Assembly (NCBI GenBank): GCA_965223485.1
Contig: OZ244993.1
Location: 992,001 to 1,056,000 of the forward strand
DNA: 64,000 nt
Direction of reading: 5' to 3'
Origin: VXPQ01 sp965223485
GTDB taxonomy: Bacteria > Bacteroidota > Rhodothermia > Rhodothermales > VXPQ01
Position 1 is the stretch's first letter, and every line of letters begins with the position of its first letter. Made by a program: the position numbers and the translations under genes. The notes under the pieces are model-generated. The model saw only the letters and a list, made by a program, of their open reading frames with translations, was not told the origin of the DNA and did no database searches. Shown in pieces: positions 27,582 through 35,799 of the stretch.

Positions 27582-28463
27582 ATGATACACAGCATGACCG
27601 GTTTCGGTCTTGGCGAAGCGGAGGTAAACGGCACGTCGTCGACCGTCGAACTTCGTTCGGTCAACAATCGCTTCTGTGAAGTATCGGTGCGCCTGCCGCG
27701 CAGCCTGAGCGAATACGAATCGGAAGTCCAGGCCCGCATCAAAAAGAACTTCACACGGGGCCGGATCACCGCCCACATTCAGGTAGAGACTGCACGAGAT
27801 CAACTCGCTTCCCTCCGGATAAACCCCGAAGGCGTAAGGCACAGCATGGAACTGCTCAATGAGCTGCGTGAAACGGCCGGATTAACCGAACCGATTCGAC
27901 TCAAGCATCTCTTGAGATATTCCGATATTTTTCAGACGACGGAGGTTTCGCCCGAAGAAACGGCCCAGGGGTGGGACGCCTCGGAACAAGCACTCGACAA
28001 GGCGATAGCCAACCTGCAAGCCATGCGGCGCCTCGAAGGAGACGCCCTCCTGCAAGATATGAAGCAGCGGCTACAGGCTATCGACCTGCTGCTGGAGCAG
28101 GCCGAAACACACGCGCCAAAGCGAGTCGAGGACGCACGTGAACGCCTACGCCAACGGGTCGCCGACATGCTCGAAGACAACCGTATCGACCCCCACCGTC
28201 TGGAACTGGAGATAGCGATACTGGCCGACCGCCTGGACGTTACAGAGGAATGCGTGCGCCTGAAATCCCACTTGAACCTGTTCCAAAAGTGCCTCGCAAG
28301 CGAGCATGCGGAAGGCCGCAAGCTTAATTTCATTGCACAGGAAATACATCGTGAAGTGAATACGCTCGGATCCAAATCCGGAGACACGGAGATTTCCTAC
28401 CTTGCAGTAGCCATGAAGGACGAACTGGAAAAAATTCGCGAGCAAGTACAGAACGTGGAATGA
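27582..28463 (+). CDS. YicC family endoribonuclease-like protein
   Basis: 293 residues. MIHSMTGFGLGEAEVNG is the family's characteristic start (M-SMTGFG). KLNFIAQEIHREVNTLGSKS near the C-terminus is the DUF1732 signature. YicC proteins are linked to RNA turnover and commonly sit directly upstream of gmk. Here its stop overlaps the gmk start by 4 bases, suggesting translational coupling. The precise substrate in this organism is unknown. Confidence 0.93.
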   Translation: MIHSMTGFGLGEAEVNGTSSTVELRSVNNRFCEVSVRLPRSLSEYESEVQARIKKNFTRGRITAHIQVETARDQLASLRINPEGVRHSMELLNELRETAGLTEPIRLKHLLRYSDIFQTTEVSPEETAQGWDASEQALDKAIANLQAMRRLEGDALLQDMKQRLQAIDLLLEQAETHAPKRVEDARERLRQRVADMLEDNRIDPHRLELEIAILADRLDVTEECVRLKSHLNLFQKCLASEHAEGRKLNFIAQEIHREVNTLGSKSGDTEISYLAVAMKDELEKIREQVQNVE

Positions 28464-29038
28464 ACTCCCCCGACCATACCCCGCGCATTGTGGTACTCAC
28501 TGCCCCAAGCGGTTCCGGAAAAACCACGATAGCCAACCGGATCATGGCCGCCATACCGGCTTTTCGCTTTTCGGTATCGGCCACCACGAGACCTCGACGT
28601 CCTGACGAAAAGGATGGCAAGGACTACCACTTCATTTCCCACCAGGAATTTCAGGCGCGTATCCACTCCGGCGAGATGCTCGAACATGAAGAGGTGTATC
28701 CGGGGCGATTGTACGGTACCCTGCGGTCCGAACTGGAAGGCGCCAGCACGGAAAACCCGATCTTGCTCGATATCGACATCGACGGCGCCTTCAAAATAAA
28801 GCATATCTTCGGCAACGATGCGCTCATCGTTTTTATTCGCCCCCCATCTGTCATGGAACTCGGGCGACGCCTCCGGGAACGCGCCACGGAAAACGAAGAC
28901 ACCATTCGAGTTCGCCTCGACCGGGCGCGTCGGGAACTCGATGCCGCCAGGAAAGCAGACAAAGTCATCGAAAACGACAGCATCGAGCGAGCTGTCAAGG
29001 AAACCTTGCGCGTGGTCCGCCGGTTTATCAGAGGTTGA
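28460..29038 (+). CDS. gmk: Guanylate kinase
   Basis: Phosphorylates GMP to GDP. 192 residues. P-loop APSGSGKT (15-22), SVSATTRPRRPDEKDGKDYH (GMP-binding) and LLDIDIDGAFKIK are visible. In many homologues the last block reads LDIDVQGA, and the D-G variant is conservative. Overlaps yicC by 4 bases and is followed by rpoZ, a conserved trio. Confidence 0.96.
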   Translation: MNSPDHTPRIVVLTAPSGSGKTTIANRIMAAIPAFRFSVSATTRPRRPDEKDGKDYHFISHQEFQARIHSGEMLEHEEVYPGRLYGTLRSELEGASTENPILLDIDIDGAFKIKHIFGNDALIVFIRPPSVMELGRRLRERATENEDTIRVRLDRARRELDAARKADKVIENDSIERAVKETLRVVRRFIRG

Positions 29039-29076
29039 ATTACGGAATTTCTGAAAATGCATACGGGAGCCCTTTC

Positions 29077-29394
29077 ATGGGAATGAAGACGATAGACATC
29101 GAAAACCTGACGGCGCAGAGTGACAATGTGTACGAAACCGTCGTGGTGCTTTCGAAGCGTGCACGTCAAATAGCCACGCGACAGAAGGCTGAACTTGACG
29201 AGAAACTGGCGTATTACGAAGGCTTTACGTCCGAGATGGACAATCTCCGGATGCAGGAAGAACAGGCCCGCATATCGCTGGAATACGAGAAGCGCGCCAA
29301 ACCCTCCGAGGTCGCTATCGGCGAACTTGAGGAAAACGAGATTTACTTCCGGAACCCCGACAAAGAAGACGTGTCCGGAACACTTCCCGGTTGA
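29077..29394 (+). CDS. rpoZ: RNA polymerase omega subunit (Bacteroidota-type RpoZ)
   Basis: Omega helps assemble the RNA polymerase beta' subunit. Key segment: NVYETVVVLSKRARQIATRQ, the conserved region following a short N-terminus MGMKTIDIENLTAQSD. The acidic C-terminal tail is typical of Bacteroidota-like omegas. I start at ATG 29077 because GGGAG lies seven bases upstream. A TTG at 29035, overlapping the gmk stop, would add an unlikely 14-residue extension. Located directly after gmk, as in many bacteria. Confidence 0.88.
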   Translation: MGMKTIDIENLTAQSDNVYETVVVLSKRARQIATRQKAELDEKLAYYEGFTSEMDNLRMQEEQARISLEYEKRAKPSEVAIGELEENEIYFRNPDKEDVSGTLPG

Positions 29395-29445
29395 GCGCCT
29401 CTCTCTGCAGGCACTCAAGCATATTCCGGGCCTTTCGGTGAGAAC

Positions 29446-30699
29446 ATGACGGCCAGCAAGCCATATGCCGAACTGCGCGGACGGCATATCCTGCTCGGCG
29501 TTTCGGGCGGTATTGCTGCATACAAATCCGTCGAACTCGTGCGCCTGCTTAAGAAGGCAGGCACCGATGTCCAGGTCCTGATGACGCCGGATGCGGGCCG
29601 CTTCATTACCCCGTTGACGCTGGGCACGGTATCGGGACATCCCGTCCTTACGGACATCTTCCCGGAGGCGGAAGACGGATCATGGACCCGGCACATTTCT
29701 CTCGGCCGCTGGGCGGACCTCTTTGTCATTGCCCCGGCGACTGCGCAGACGCTGGCCAAAATGGCGGGCGGTTTCTGCAACAACATCCTCACGGCCACAG
29801 CGCTTGCCGCCCGGTGTCCGCTCCTCGTCTGCCCCGCAATGGATGAGGACATGCTGGTCCATCCGGCCACGCAGCGCAATCTGGAGGCTCTCCGTGCCTA
29901 CGGACATGTCCTGATGTCCCCAACCTACGGCCCTCTTGCAAGCGGATTGGTAGGTCAAGGCCGCTTGCCGGAACCGGAAGAGATTATGCAGCGCATCCTC
30001 GAAATGATCGCTGCAGGCAAGGAAGGCGACGATCCTGCACATCGTGATCTCGAAAACTTACGGGTGCTCGTAACGGCCGGGCCTACCCGGGAACATGTAG
30101 ATCCGGTACGCTTCCTCAGCAACCCTTCCTCCGGCAAGATGGGTTTTGCTCTCGCGGAAGCGGCCGCCGGACGCGGCGCCGCAGTAACGCTGATTTGCGG
30201 CCCGGCGCACCTCGACACTCCTCCCCACGTAGAGCGAATCAATGTGGAAAGCGCCGAAGAAATGCACGACGCCGTCATGGCGCATCGCGAAGCGGATATT
30301 GTGATCATGGCCGCTGCTGTCGCGGATTACGCGCCCATGGAACGCGCCGCGCAAAAAATCAAAAAGGGAAGCGGCGATATGGTGTTGCACTTACGGCGTA
30401 CACCGGATATTCTTTATGCACTGCAACAACGCCGGGCCGAGGGGCAACTCCTTGTGGGTTTCGCCATGGAAACCAGTGAGGGACTGGAAAACGCGCGCAA
30501 AAAGCTCCACGAAAAAAACATGGACTGGATTGTGCTCAACATGCTTACTGCTGGATCAGGATTCGAAACGGAAACCAATCGGATCACACTGCTCAACCGG
30601 AACGGGCACGAGGAAGCGCTACCTATGATGAGCAAACGGGAAGCTGCCGAAATTATTCTGGATCGCATTACTTCAACTTCGGACCGGCCTGCGGCGTAA
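29446..30699 (+). CDS. coaBC: Bifunctional phosphopantothenoylcysteine decarboxylase/phosphopantothenate-cysteine ligase
   Basis: Two steps of coenzyme A synthesis. The N-terminal CoaC flavoprotein half has LLGVSGGIAAYKSVELVRLL, catalytic H83 (WTRHISLG) and a PAMDEDM motif where many homologues have PAMNxxM. The conserved CoaC cysteine position reads ASGL, so Ser replaces Cys. I recall this from some Bacteroidota sequences. The C-terminal CoaB half has VTAGPTREHVDPVRFLSNPS, SSGKMGFALAEAA, AAVADYAP and a KIKK segment. 417 residues, normal. It lies between rpoZ and the uracil-DNA glycosylase gene. Confidence 0.96.
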   Translation: MTASKPYAELRGRHILLGVSGGIAAYKSVELVRLLKKAGTDVQVLMTPDAGRFITPLTLGTVSGHPVLTDIFPEAEDGSWTRHISLGRWADLFVIAPATAQTLAKMAGGFCNNILTATALAARCPLLVCPAMDEDMLVHPATQRNLEALRAYGHVLMSPTYGPLASGLVGQGRLPEPEEIMQRILEMIAAGKEGDDPAHRDLENLRVLVTAGPTREHVDPVRFLSNPSSGKMGFALAEAAAGRGAAVTLICGPAHLDTPPHVERINVESAEEMHDAVMAHREADIVIMAAAVADYAPMERAAQKIKKGSGDMVLHLRRTPDILYALQQRRAEGQLLVGFAMETSEGLENARKKLHEKNMDWIVLNMLTAGSGFETETNRITLLNRNGHEEALPMMSKREAAEIILDRITSTSDRPAA

Positions 30700-30769
30700 C
30701 GATCCTGCGGACAAAGCCCGGTATCGATCCCGGTGCGCCGGTCCCGATTCGACGAAGGCACATGACTCC

Positions 30770-31642
30770 ATGCCAACGATGTCCCTTCTTCAGGAACTGA
30801 GAACCATCATCGAACACGAACAACGCCTCGCCGGCCCTGTTGTACCGCTACCGCATCCTGACAAGGAAGACGGCGGGCGCATGTCGACATCCGATCGCAA
30901 AACCCCCGAAATGGCCCGCAGCCCTTCTTCCCCGGCGGGCAGGATAACGCCTTCCGGAAATGCAGGCAGTAATCTGTTCGGCGACGAGTCCGATTCGGGG
31001 CATAGAACCGACGGAATCCGGTCGCCCTATGCGCGCATTCATGCGCTCATTCCGGCGGAATCCCCGCTGCACGAGATGAATACGCTGGAGGAAGTGGAGG
31101 CATTTGTACGAGACAATGTGCTCATTCCGCTCGATAAAACCCGCAAAAACCCGGTGTTCGGCACGGGCAATCCGGATGCGGACCTCATGGTCATCGGAGA
31201 AGCGCCGGGAGCGGACGAAGATGCACAGGGAGAACCTTTCGTGGGGCGAGCCGGCATGTTGCTGAACAAGATACTGGCAGCGATCCACTTCGCTCGCGAA
31301 GAGGTCTACATAGCAAACATTCTGAAGAGCCGCCCGCCGAACAATCGGAACCCGCTTGCGGGAGAAGTAAACGCGCACGCTCCGATTCTCTACAAGCAGA
31401 TCGCCCTGATCCAACCCAAAATCCTCCTCTGCATCGGCAGGACTTCGGCAACGACGTTACTTGACCGGCAGGATTCCCTGGGGGCCATGAGGCAAAAATT
31501 TCACGACTTTCATGGCCTTCCACTCCTTGTTACCTATCACCCGGCAGCACTGCTGCGTAATCCCGGATGGAAACGACCCGCCTGGGAAGATGTACAGATG
31601 CTTCGCGAACGCTACGACCAGTTGACGGGGAACGCGGCCTGA
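30770..31642 (+). CDS. Type 4-like uracil-DNA glycosylase lacking iron-sulfur cysteines
   Basis: Removes uracil from DNA. The C-terminal 190 residues match the type 4/5 family: motif A VIGEAPGADEDAQGEPFVGR (141-160), NILKSRPPNNRNPL, and motif B TYHPAALLRNP with H257. An N-terminal extension of about 105 residues is low complexity. The four cysteines that bind a 4Fe-4S cluster in family 4 enzymes are not present. The usual CxxC region reads RDNVLIPLD, the KCRPP segment reads KSRPP, and the next position is also changed. Only one Cys (C221) exists in the whole protein. The fold may be stable without a cluster. Confidence 0.88.
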   Translation: MPTMSLLQELRTIIEHEQRLAGPVVPLPHPDKEDGGRMSTSDRKTPEMARSPSSPAGRITPSGNAGSNLFGDESDSGHRTDGIRSPYARIHALIPAESPLHEMNTLEEVEAFVRDNVLIPLDKTRKNPVFGTGNPDADLMVIGEAPGADEDAQGEPFVGRAGMLLNKILAAIHFAREEVYIANILKSRPPNNRNPLAGEVNAHAPILYKQIALIQPKILLCIGRTSATTLLDRQDSLGAMRQKFHDFHGLPLLVTYHPAALLRNPGWKRPAWEDVQMLRERYDQLTGNAA

Positions 31643-31658
31643 CCGTCGATTCCGCATC

Positions 31659-33146
31659 ATGTACACGCCTCTTATGCCTGAGCAGGAACAGTATTTTCCA
31701 CCCATGCCGGATGATGCCCCCTCGAGGGAAATGTCGGACCGGCACCCCGGTGGGCGCGTGCCGCCGCAGGCCGTTGACATCGAGCAAGCCGTACTCGGAG
31801 CTGTTCTCCTGGAGCGAGACGCGCTGCCGCAAACCATAGAAATTCTCTCTGAAAACAGTTTTTACGACGGCAGACACCGGAAAATCTTTGCCGCCTTCAC
31901 GGAACTCTTCAGGCAAGGCGTACCCGTCGATTTAATCACTTTGACGGAGGAACTCCGGCGGCGCAAGGAGCTCGACAAGGCGGGCGGGGCGGACTATCTG
32001 AACGATCTCACGGCTCATATGAGCGCCGCTGCGAATGTCGAATACTATGCCCGCATCATTGCCCAGAAGCACTTGCTTCGGAAAATGATCGAGAAGATGA
32101 CGCTGCTCATCCGGGATGCCTACGACCCGGGTACGGATACCTTCGAATTGCTCGACAAGGCCGAAACAGACATTTTTCAAATCTCAAACACGGAAATACG
32201 GCGGCCGGCGGCGAAGGTATCGGATGTAATAAAAACCACCATAGAAAATCTTGAGGCCATTGATGGGCGGGAAGGGGGCGTGACCGGCGTTCCCAGCGGG
32301 TTTTCTCGCCTCGACAATTTGACGAGTGGTTGGCAGCGGTCCGATCTGATCATCGTGGCTGCACGGCCGTCCATGGGCAAAACCGCGTTCGCCCTGACCT
32401 GTGCGCGCAATGCTGCTCTGCACAACATATATCCTGCAGGCGTGGCGATTTTCTCCCTCGAAATGGGCGCCGAGCAGCTTGCCCTGCGCATGCTGACCTC
32501 GGAAGCGCGTGTTGATTCCCAGTCCGCCCGCACGGGGCGCATGAAGGAAAGCGACTGGCAGAAACTTGCCCGGGCGGCCGGACGGTTGGCCGAGGCGTCC
32601 ATTTTTATTGACGATACGCCGGGGTTATCCGTGCTGGAACTCCGGGCCAAGTGCCGGCGCCTCAAAGCCGAACATGACATCGGTCTGGTGATCGTCGACT
32701 ACCTGCAACTCATGCATGTGGCCACCAGTCAGCGCTACTCCAACCGGGAACAGGAAATCTCTCACATCAGTCGGTCCATGAAGGCGCTGGCCAAGGAACT
32801 GGACGTTCCCGTCATCGCCCTCTCGCAACTTAGCCGCGCTGTCGAGACCCGGGGCGGGGACAAGCGTCCTCTGCTCTCGGATCTGCGCGAAAGCGGGGCC
32901 CTCGAACAGGATGCGGATGTTGTATGCTTCATCTACCGTCCCGATCGATACGAAATCACCGTGGACGAACAGGGGAATTCTCTCGAAGGTATCGCCGAGA
33001 TCATTATCGGCAAGCAGCGCAACGGCCCGGTCGGTGCGGTGCAGTTGTCTTTCGTCAACAAATATGCCCGGTTCGAAAGCCTGTCGACCTACTATCAGAC
33101 CCCCGCGGAAGGAGATGGGGCAGGAGGAGAGGACGCTCCCTTCTAA
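31659..33146 (+). CDS. dnaB: Replicative DNA helicase DnaB
   Basis: 495 residues. N-terminal domain starts PPQAVDIEQAVLGAVLLERD, and the RecA-like core has ARPSMGKTAFALTCARNAA (Walker A). IFSLEMGAEQLALRML, VIVDYLQLMHV (Walker B) and ALSQLSRAVETRGGDKRPLL follow. It follows the uracil-DNA glycosylase gene by 16 bases. It is convergent with the lipoprotein gene at 33216, with a hairpin between. Confidence 0.97.
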   Translation: MYTPLMPEQEQYFPPMPDDAPSREMSDRHPGGRVPPQAVDIEQAVLGAVLLERDALPQTIEILSENSFYDGRHRKIFAAFTELFRQGVPVDLITLTEELRRRKELDKAGGADYLNDLTAHMSAAANVEYYARIIAQKHLLRKMIEKMTLLIRDAYDPGTDTFELLDKAETDIFQISNTEIRRPAAKVSDVIKTTIENLEAIDGREGGVTGVPSGFSRLDNLTSGWQRSDLIIVAARPSMGKTAFALTCARNAALHNIYPAGVAIFSLEMGAEQLALRMLTSEARVDSQSARTGRMKESDWQKLARAAGRLAEASIFIDDTPGLSVLELRAKCRRLKAEHDIGLVIVDYLQLMHVATSQRYSNREQEISHISRSMKALAKELDVPVIALSQLSRAVETRGGDKRPLLSDLRESGALEQDADVVCFIYRPDRYEITVDEQGNSLEGIAEIIIGKQRNGPVGAVQLSFVNKYARFESLSTYYQTPAEGDGAGGEDAPF

Positions 33147-33171
33147 TACAGAAAGGCGGCAGCGTCCGTGA

Positions 33172-33195
33172 CTTTCCGCCTCGTGCGGCGGAAAG
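33172..33195. terminator. Bidirectional 9-bp hairpin between dnaB and the SMP-30-like gene
   Basis: CTTTCCGCC (33172-33180), loop TCGTGC, GGCGGAAAG (33187-33195). Being palindromic between convergent genes, it could serve both strands. No clear T-run on either side. Confidence 0.5.
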
Positions 33196-33215
33196 GAGTT
33201 GTGCCGAGGAAAATC

Positions 33216-34259
33216 TCAGAACCCGAGCCCCTGCGCATCCAGGCGAATGCGTGCAAGCAGCATGTCCGACGTGAGATACAGCGTCGAACCGTCGTCCCCG
33301 AAGGTGCAATTGGCTATCCGTTCCCCTGTGGAAATGGTGCCGAGATGTTCTCCTTCGGGCGTCAGCACCAGCACGCCGCCGGGCCCCGTTGCGAACAGGT
33401 TGCCCTCCGTATCGAGCGCCATGCCGTCGAACGCTCCCACTTCCCCGGCAGCGATCAGGGCGCTGCCGTCGAAAAAGACACGGCTGTTGGCGAGCGTTCC
33501 GTCGTCCTGCACATCGTAGGCGCGAATGACCGGATTGTCTCCCCCTGAATTAGCGACATACAGGGTCTTCTCATCCGGCGAAAACGCGATCCCGTTCGGG
33601 AAACCCAGTTCGTCCGTAAGCAGGGACACCTTGCCGCCTGTATCGACGCGGTATACCCCATTGAAAGGAAGTTCCTTGTCAGGGCTGTTGTTCAGGCCGG
33701 CGAGCCCGTAGGGCGGATCGGTGAAGTACAAATCCCCGCTGGAGTGAAAAACCAGATCGTTGGGGCTATTGAGGCGCTTGCCTTCGTAGGCCGAGGCAAT
33801 CGCCTCACGCGTGAAATTCGTGGCGTCGAGGCGGGCAATCTGCCGGTTGCCGTGATCGCACATCACAAGCCGGCCTTCCGCATCCAGCATGAGACCGTTC
33901 GTGCCCAATTCGGCCCCGGACGGATCGCTTCCCGCGTAGCCCGCCGGCCGGAGATAGGGCGACAGACCGCCCTTCTCATCCCACCGGTAGATCGTGTTCA
34001 CCGGAATGTCGGAAAAAAGAAGGTATCCCCCCTCGTCAGGCACCCAGACGGGGCCTTCCGACCACTCGAACCCCCCTGCCAGTTTTTCAATGACGGCATC
34101 CGCCGAAACGAGCGTGTCTATCCGGTCGTCCAGCCGGATCACCGTCCCGATGGGATCAACGCGGGGGCCGGTGTCCAACTCCTCGACCTCATAGGAGACA
34201 CAGCCCGCCATGGCGGCGAGCACAAAAAAGAGGACAGGGATGCGAAGCGAGGCGGACAT
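33216..34259 (-). CDS. SMP-30/gluconolactonase-like lipoprotein
   Basis: 347 residues with a lipoprotein signal: hydrophobic core and lipobox MAGC near residue 19. The rest is a six-bladed propeller of the SMP-30/gluconolaconase/LRE family: FEWSEGPVWVPDEGGYLLFS, NGLMLDAEGRLVMCDHGNRQ, SPNDLVFHSSGDLYFTDPPY and GFPNGIAFSPDEKTLYVANS. These carry the Glu, Asn and Asp residues used for divalent-metal binding in the family. It is likely an exported lactonase acting on a sugar lactone or similar ester; substrate unknown. It lies downstream of three tRNA genes, probably with its own promoter. Confidence 0.9.
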   Translation of the reverse strand: MSASLRIPVLFFVLAAMAGCVSYEVEELDTGPRVDPIGTVIRLDDRIDTLVSADAVIEKLAGGFEWSEGPVWVPDEGGYLLFSDIPVNTIYRWDEKGGLSPYLRPAGYAGSDPSGAELGTNGLMLDAEGRLVMCDHGNRQIARLDATNFTREAIASAYEGKRLNSPNDLVFHSSGDLYFTDPPYGLAGLNNSPDKELPFNGVYRVDTGGKVSLLTDELGFPNGIAFSPDEKTLYVANSGGDNPVIRAYDVQDDGTLANSRVFFDGSALIAAGEVGAFDGMALDTEGNLFATGPGGVLVLTPEGEHLGTISTGERIANCTFGDDGSTLYLTSDMLLARIRLDAQGLGF

Positions 34260-34286
34260 GGCGGGAGAGACTATGCTTGTAAAAGA

Positions 34287-34409
34287 TTACCCGGTGAAAA
34301 AGTCGAAGAGGTTGGCAAGCGTCGAGCCGTCGGCCGCGCGGATTTCGCCGATTTCGCAGTCGTTGCCGTGACACTTGGAACAGGTAAAGCGCAAGGACTC
34401 CGAGGGCAT
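34287..34409 (-). CDS. Tiny zinc-ribbon-like protein, possibly truncated
   Basis: A 40-residue reading frame, MPSESLRFTCSKCHGNDCEI followed by GEIRAADGSTLANLFDFFTG. The CxxC followed by an EIGEIR segment resembles the first half of a family of small zinc-ribbon proteins. Those carry a second CxxC near the C-terminus, which is absent here. It lies between the tRNA-Cys gene and the SMP-30-like gene on the minus strand. It could be a real mini-protein, a truncated relic, or a chance frame. Confidence 0.4.
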   Translation of the reverse strand: MPSESLRFTCSKCHGNDCEIGEIRAADGSTLANLFDFFTG

Positions 34410-34464
34410 GGCGATTCCCTGGAAAATAAGTGGATGGCAGGTACGGACTTGCCTGCACTGTGCG

Positions 34465-34535
34465 AGGTGACGGGCGGACTCGAACCGCCGTACAAGGTTT
34501 TGCAGACCTTTGCCTAACCACTCGGCCACGTCACC
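34465..34535 (-). tRNA. tRNA-Cys (anticodon GCA)
   Basis: 71-nt cloverleaf on the minus strand. Acceptor GGTGACG/CGTCACC, discriminator T (U in RNA). Anticodon stem AAGGT/ACCTT with loop CTGCAAA gives GCA. T-arm GGCGGTTCGAGTCCGCC. Confidence 0.95.
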
Positions 34536-34624
34536 CGATTTGCCGTACCGTACGATTCCGATGGGTTCCTTGATCCCATCGTACCGGACCGGTATCCCCG
34601 GCGCCTTTTCCTGTCGCGCCGAAG

Positions 34625-34698
34625 CGCGCCCGGCAGGACTCGAACCTGCAACCTGCGGATTAGAAGTCCGCCGCTCTGTCCGGTTGAGCTACGGGCGC
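34625..34698 (-). tRNA. tRNA-Arg (anticodon TCT)
   Basis: 74-nt cloverleaf on the minus strand. Acceptor GCGCCCG/CGGGCGC. Anticodon stem GCGGA/TCCGC with loop CTTCTAA gives TCT, reading AGA. T-arm GCAGGTTCGAGTCCTGC. Confidence 0.95.
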
Positions 34699-34766
34699 AG
34701 GGGTGTGTTCGGGTTTGCGCGGATGGCGCGCAGCCACATGAACACAACGACCGGAATCGGTATGTG

Positions 34767-34840
34767 TCGAGGCGGCCGGATTTGAACCGACGACCCTCTG
34801 CTCCCAAAGCAGATGCGCTACCGGACTGCGCCACGCCTCG
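34767..34840 (-). tRNA. tRNA-Pro (anticodon TGG)
   Basis: 74-nt cloverleaf on the minus strand. Acceptor CGAGGCG/CGCCTCG, discriminator A. Anticodon stem TCTGC/GCAGA with loop TTTGGGA gives TGG, reading CCA. First of three tRNA genes (Pro, Arg, Cys) on this strand. Confidence 0.95.
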
Positions 34841-34931
34841 ATTTTGTGAACAAGGGCGCATCCTGCAATACCTCCCTGCAAAATGCGACATGCTCACTGC
34901 TGCGTCCGCGCCATAAAGAGAACGCCAGCCG

Positions 34932-35108
34932 TCAGCAAGCCTGTCTTGCCGCCTTCAAGGCATCCTGGACTGCATCGACGGACACCATACGCGCCCGGAA
35001 GCTGTACTGGCCGTTTGCTTTCTTTTCAGCGGCAACGATCTTGGCCATCTGCCTGGTGGCTCCGCGCGTCTTGCGCACCTTGTCACTGAATGTCTGTGCT
35101 TTCGCCAT
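34932..35108 (-). CDS. DUF4295-family small protein
   Basis: 58 residues starting MAKAQTFSDKVRKTRGATRQ, basic and helical, with YSFRARMVSVDAVQDAL at the end. The family occurs in Bacteroidota next to rpmG and rpmB, exactly as here (rpmB, then rpmG, then this gene, all minus). It may be ribosome-associated; no function is established that I can name. Its presence is one of the better taxonomic hints in the window. Confidence 0.85.
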   Translation of the reverse strand: MAKAQTFSDKVRKTRGATRQMAKIVAAEKKANGQYSFRARMVSVDAVQDALKAARQAC

Positions 35109-35157
35109 GGCGATCTACCGAAATTTTCTGAGACTGCGGAGCGACGCCCGCATCCCG

Positions 35158-35328
35158 CTATTTGATTTCCCGATGCAACGTGTGCTTGCGCAACTTCGGA
35201 TTATATTTCTTGAGCTCCAGCCGCTGGTCCGTATTGCGACGATTCTTCGTCGTGGAGTACCGCGACGTGCCCGGCGCTTCCGTACACTGGAGCGTCACCT
35301 GAATCCGAGCTCCTTTCGCTTTAGCCAT
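35158..35328 (-). CDS. rpmG: 50S ribosomal protein L33 (zinc-ligand-poor form)
   Basis: 56 residues, MAKAKGARIQVTLQCTEAPG then TSRYSTTKNRRNTDQRLELK and KYNPKLRKHTLHREIK. The family's first CxxC is reduced to one Cys (QCTEA) and the second pair is absent (KYNPKLRKH), so this is the non-zinc-binding type of L33. Lies between rpmB and the DUF4295 gene. Confidence 0.95.
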   Translation of the reverse strand: MAKAKGARIQVTLQCTEAPGTSRYSTTKNRRNTDQRLELKKYNPKLRKHTLHREIK

Positions 35329-35383
35329 GATCTTTCTCTGGGTTCACGGGTTCCGGCGCATGCATTGCCGGGCCATACGCACG

Positions 35384-35620
35384 TCAGACGCGCACGCCCT
35401 TCCGCCGCGCCTCTCGGAGAACGGCCTGAATACCCTTCTTGTTGATAGTTTTCAGCGTCTTCGCCGACACTTTCAGGGTGATGTATCGATCCTCCTCCGG
35501 AATGTAGAATCTCCTTTTCTGAAGATTAAGGAGAAAGCGACGCTTCACCTTGTTGTGAGCGTGGGAAACGTGGTTGCCTGTCCTGGGCCCGCGCCCCGTT
35601 ATGTCATCTTTCCGCGACAT
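35384..35620 (-). CDS. rpmB: 50S ribosomal protein L28
   Basis: 78 residues starting MSRKDDITGRGPRTGNHVSH with HAHNKVKRRFLLNLQKRRFY, the L28 core. The frame is open further upstream, but family similarity begins at this ATG. First gene of the rpmB-rpmG-DUF4295 set. The 179 bases upstream to comA contain no gene. Confidence 0.96.
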   Translation of the reverse strand: MSRKDDITGRGPRTGNHVSHAHNKVKRRFLLNLQKRRFYIPEEDRYITLKVSAKTLKTINKKGIQAVLREARRKGVRV

Positions 35621-35799
35621 ATCTATAATGCCAAATGATACTGTGCCGGGTGTGCCGATCTTCTCTGCACGATTATTTGCAGCGAAGCCTTGTAAAATAC
35701 GCCATGCGGAACGGCTTCGCAAGCATTTTTCCGCGAGAAGAAGATCGGTGTCTCTCGCTTAGCCGGGCAGGTACGTAGCCGTTAGAGAATTGTTTCCCT

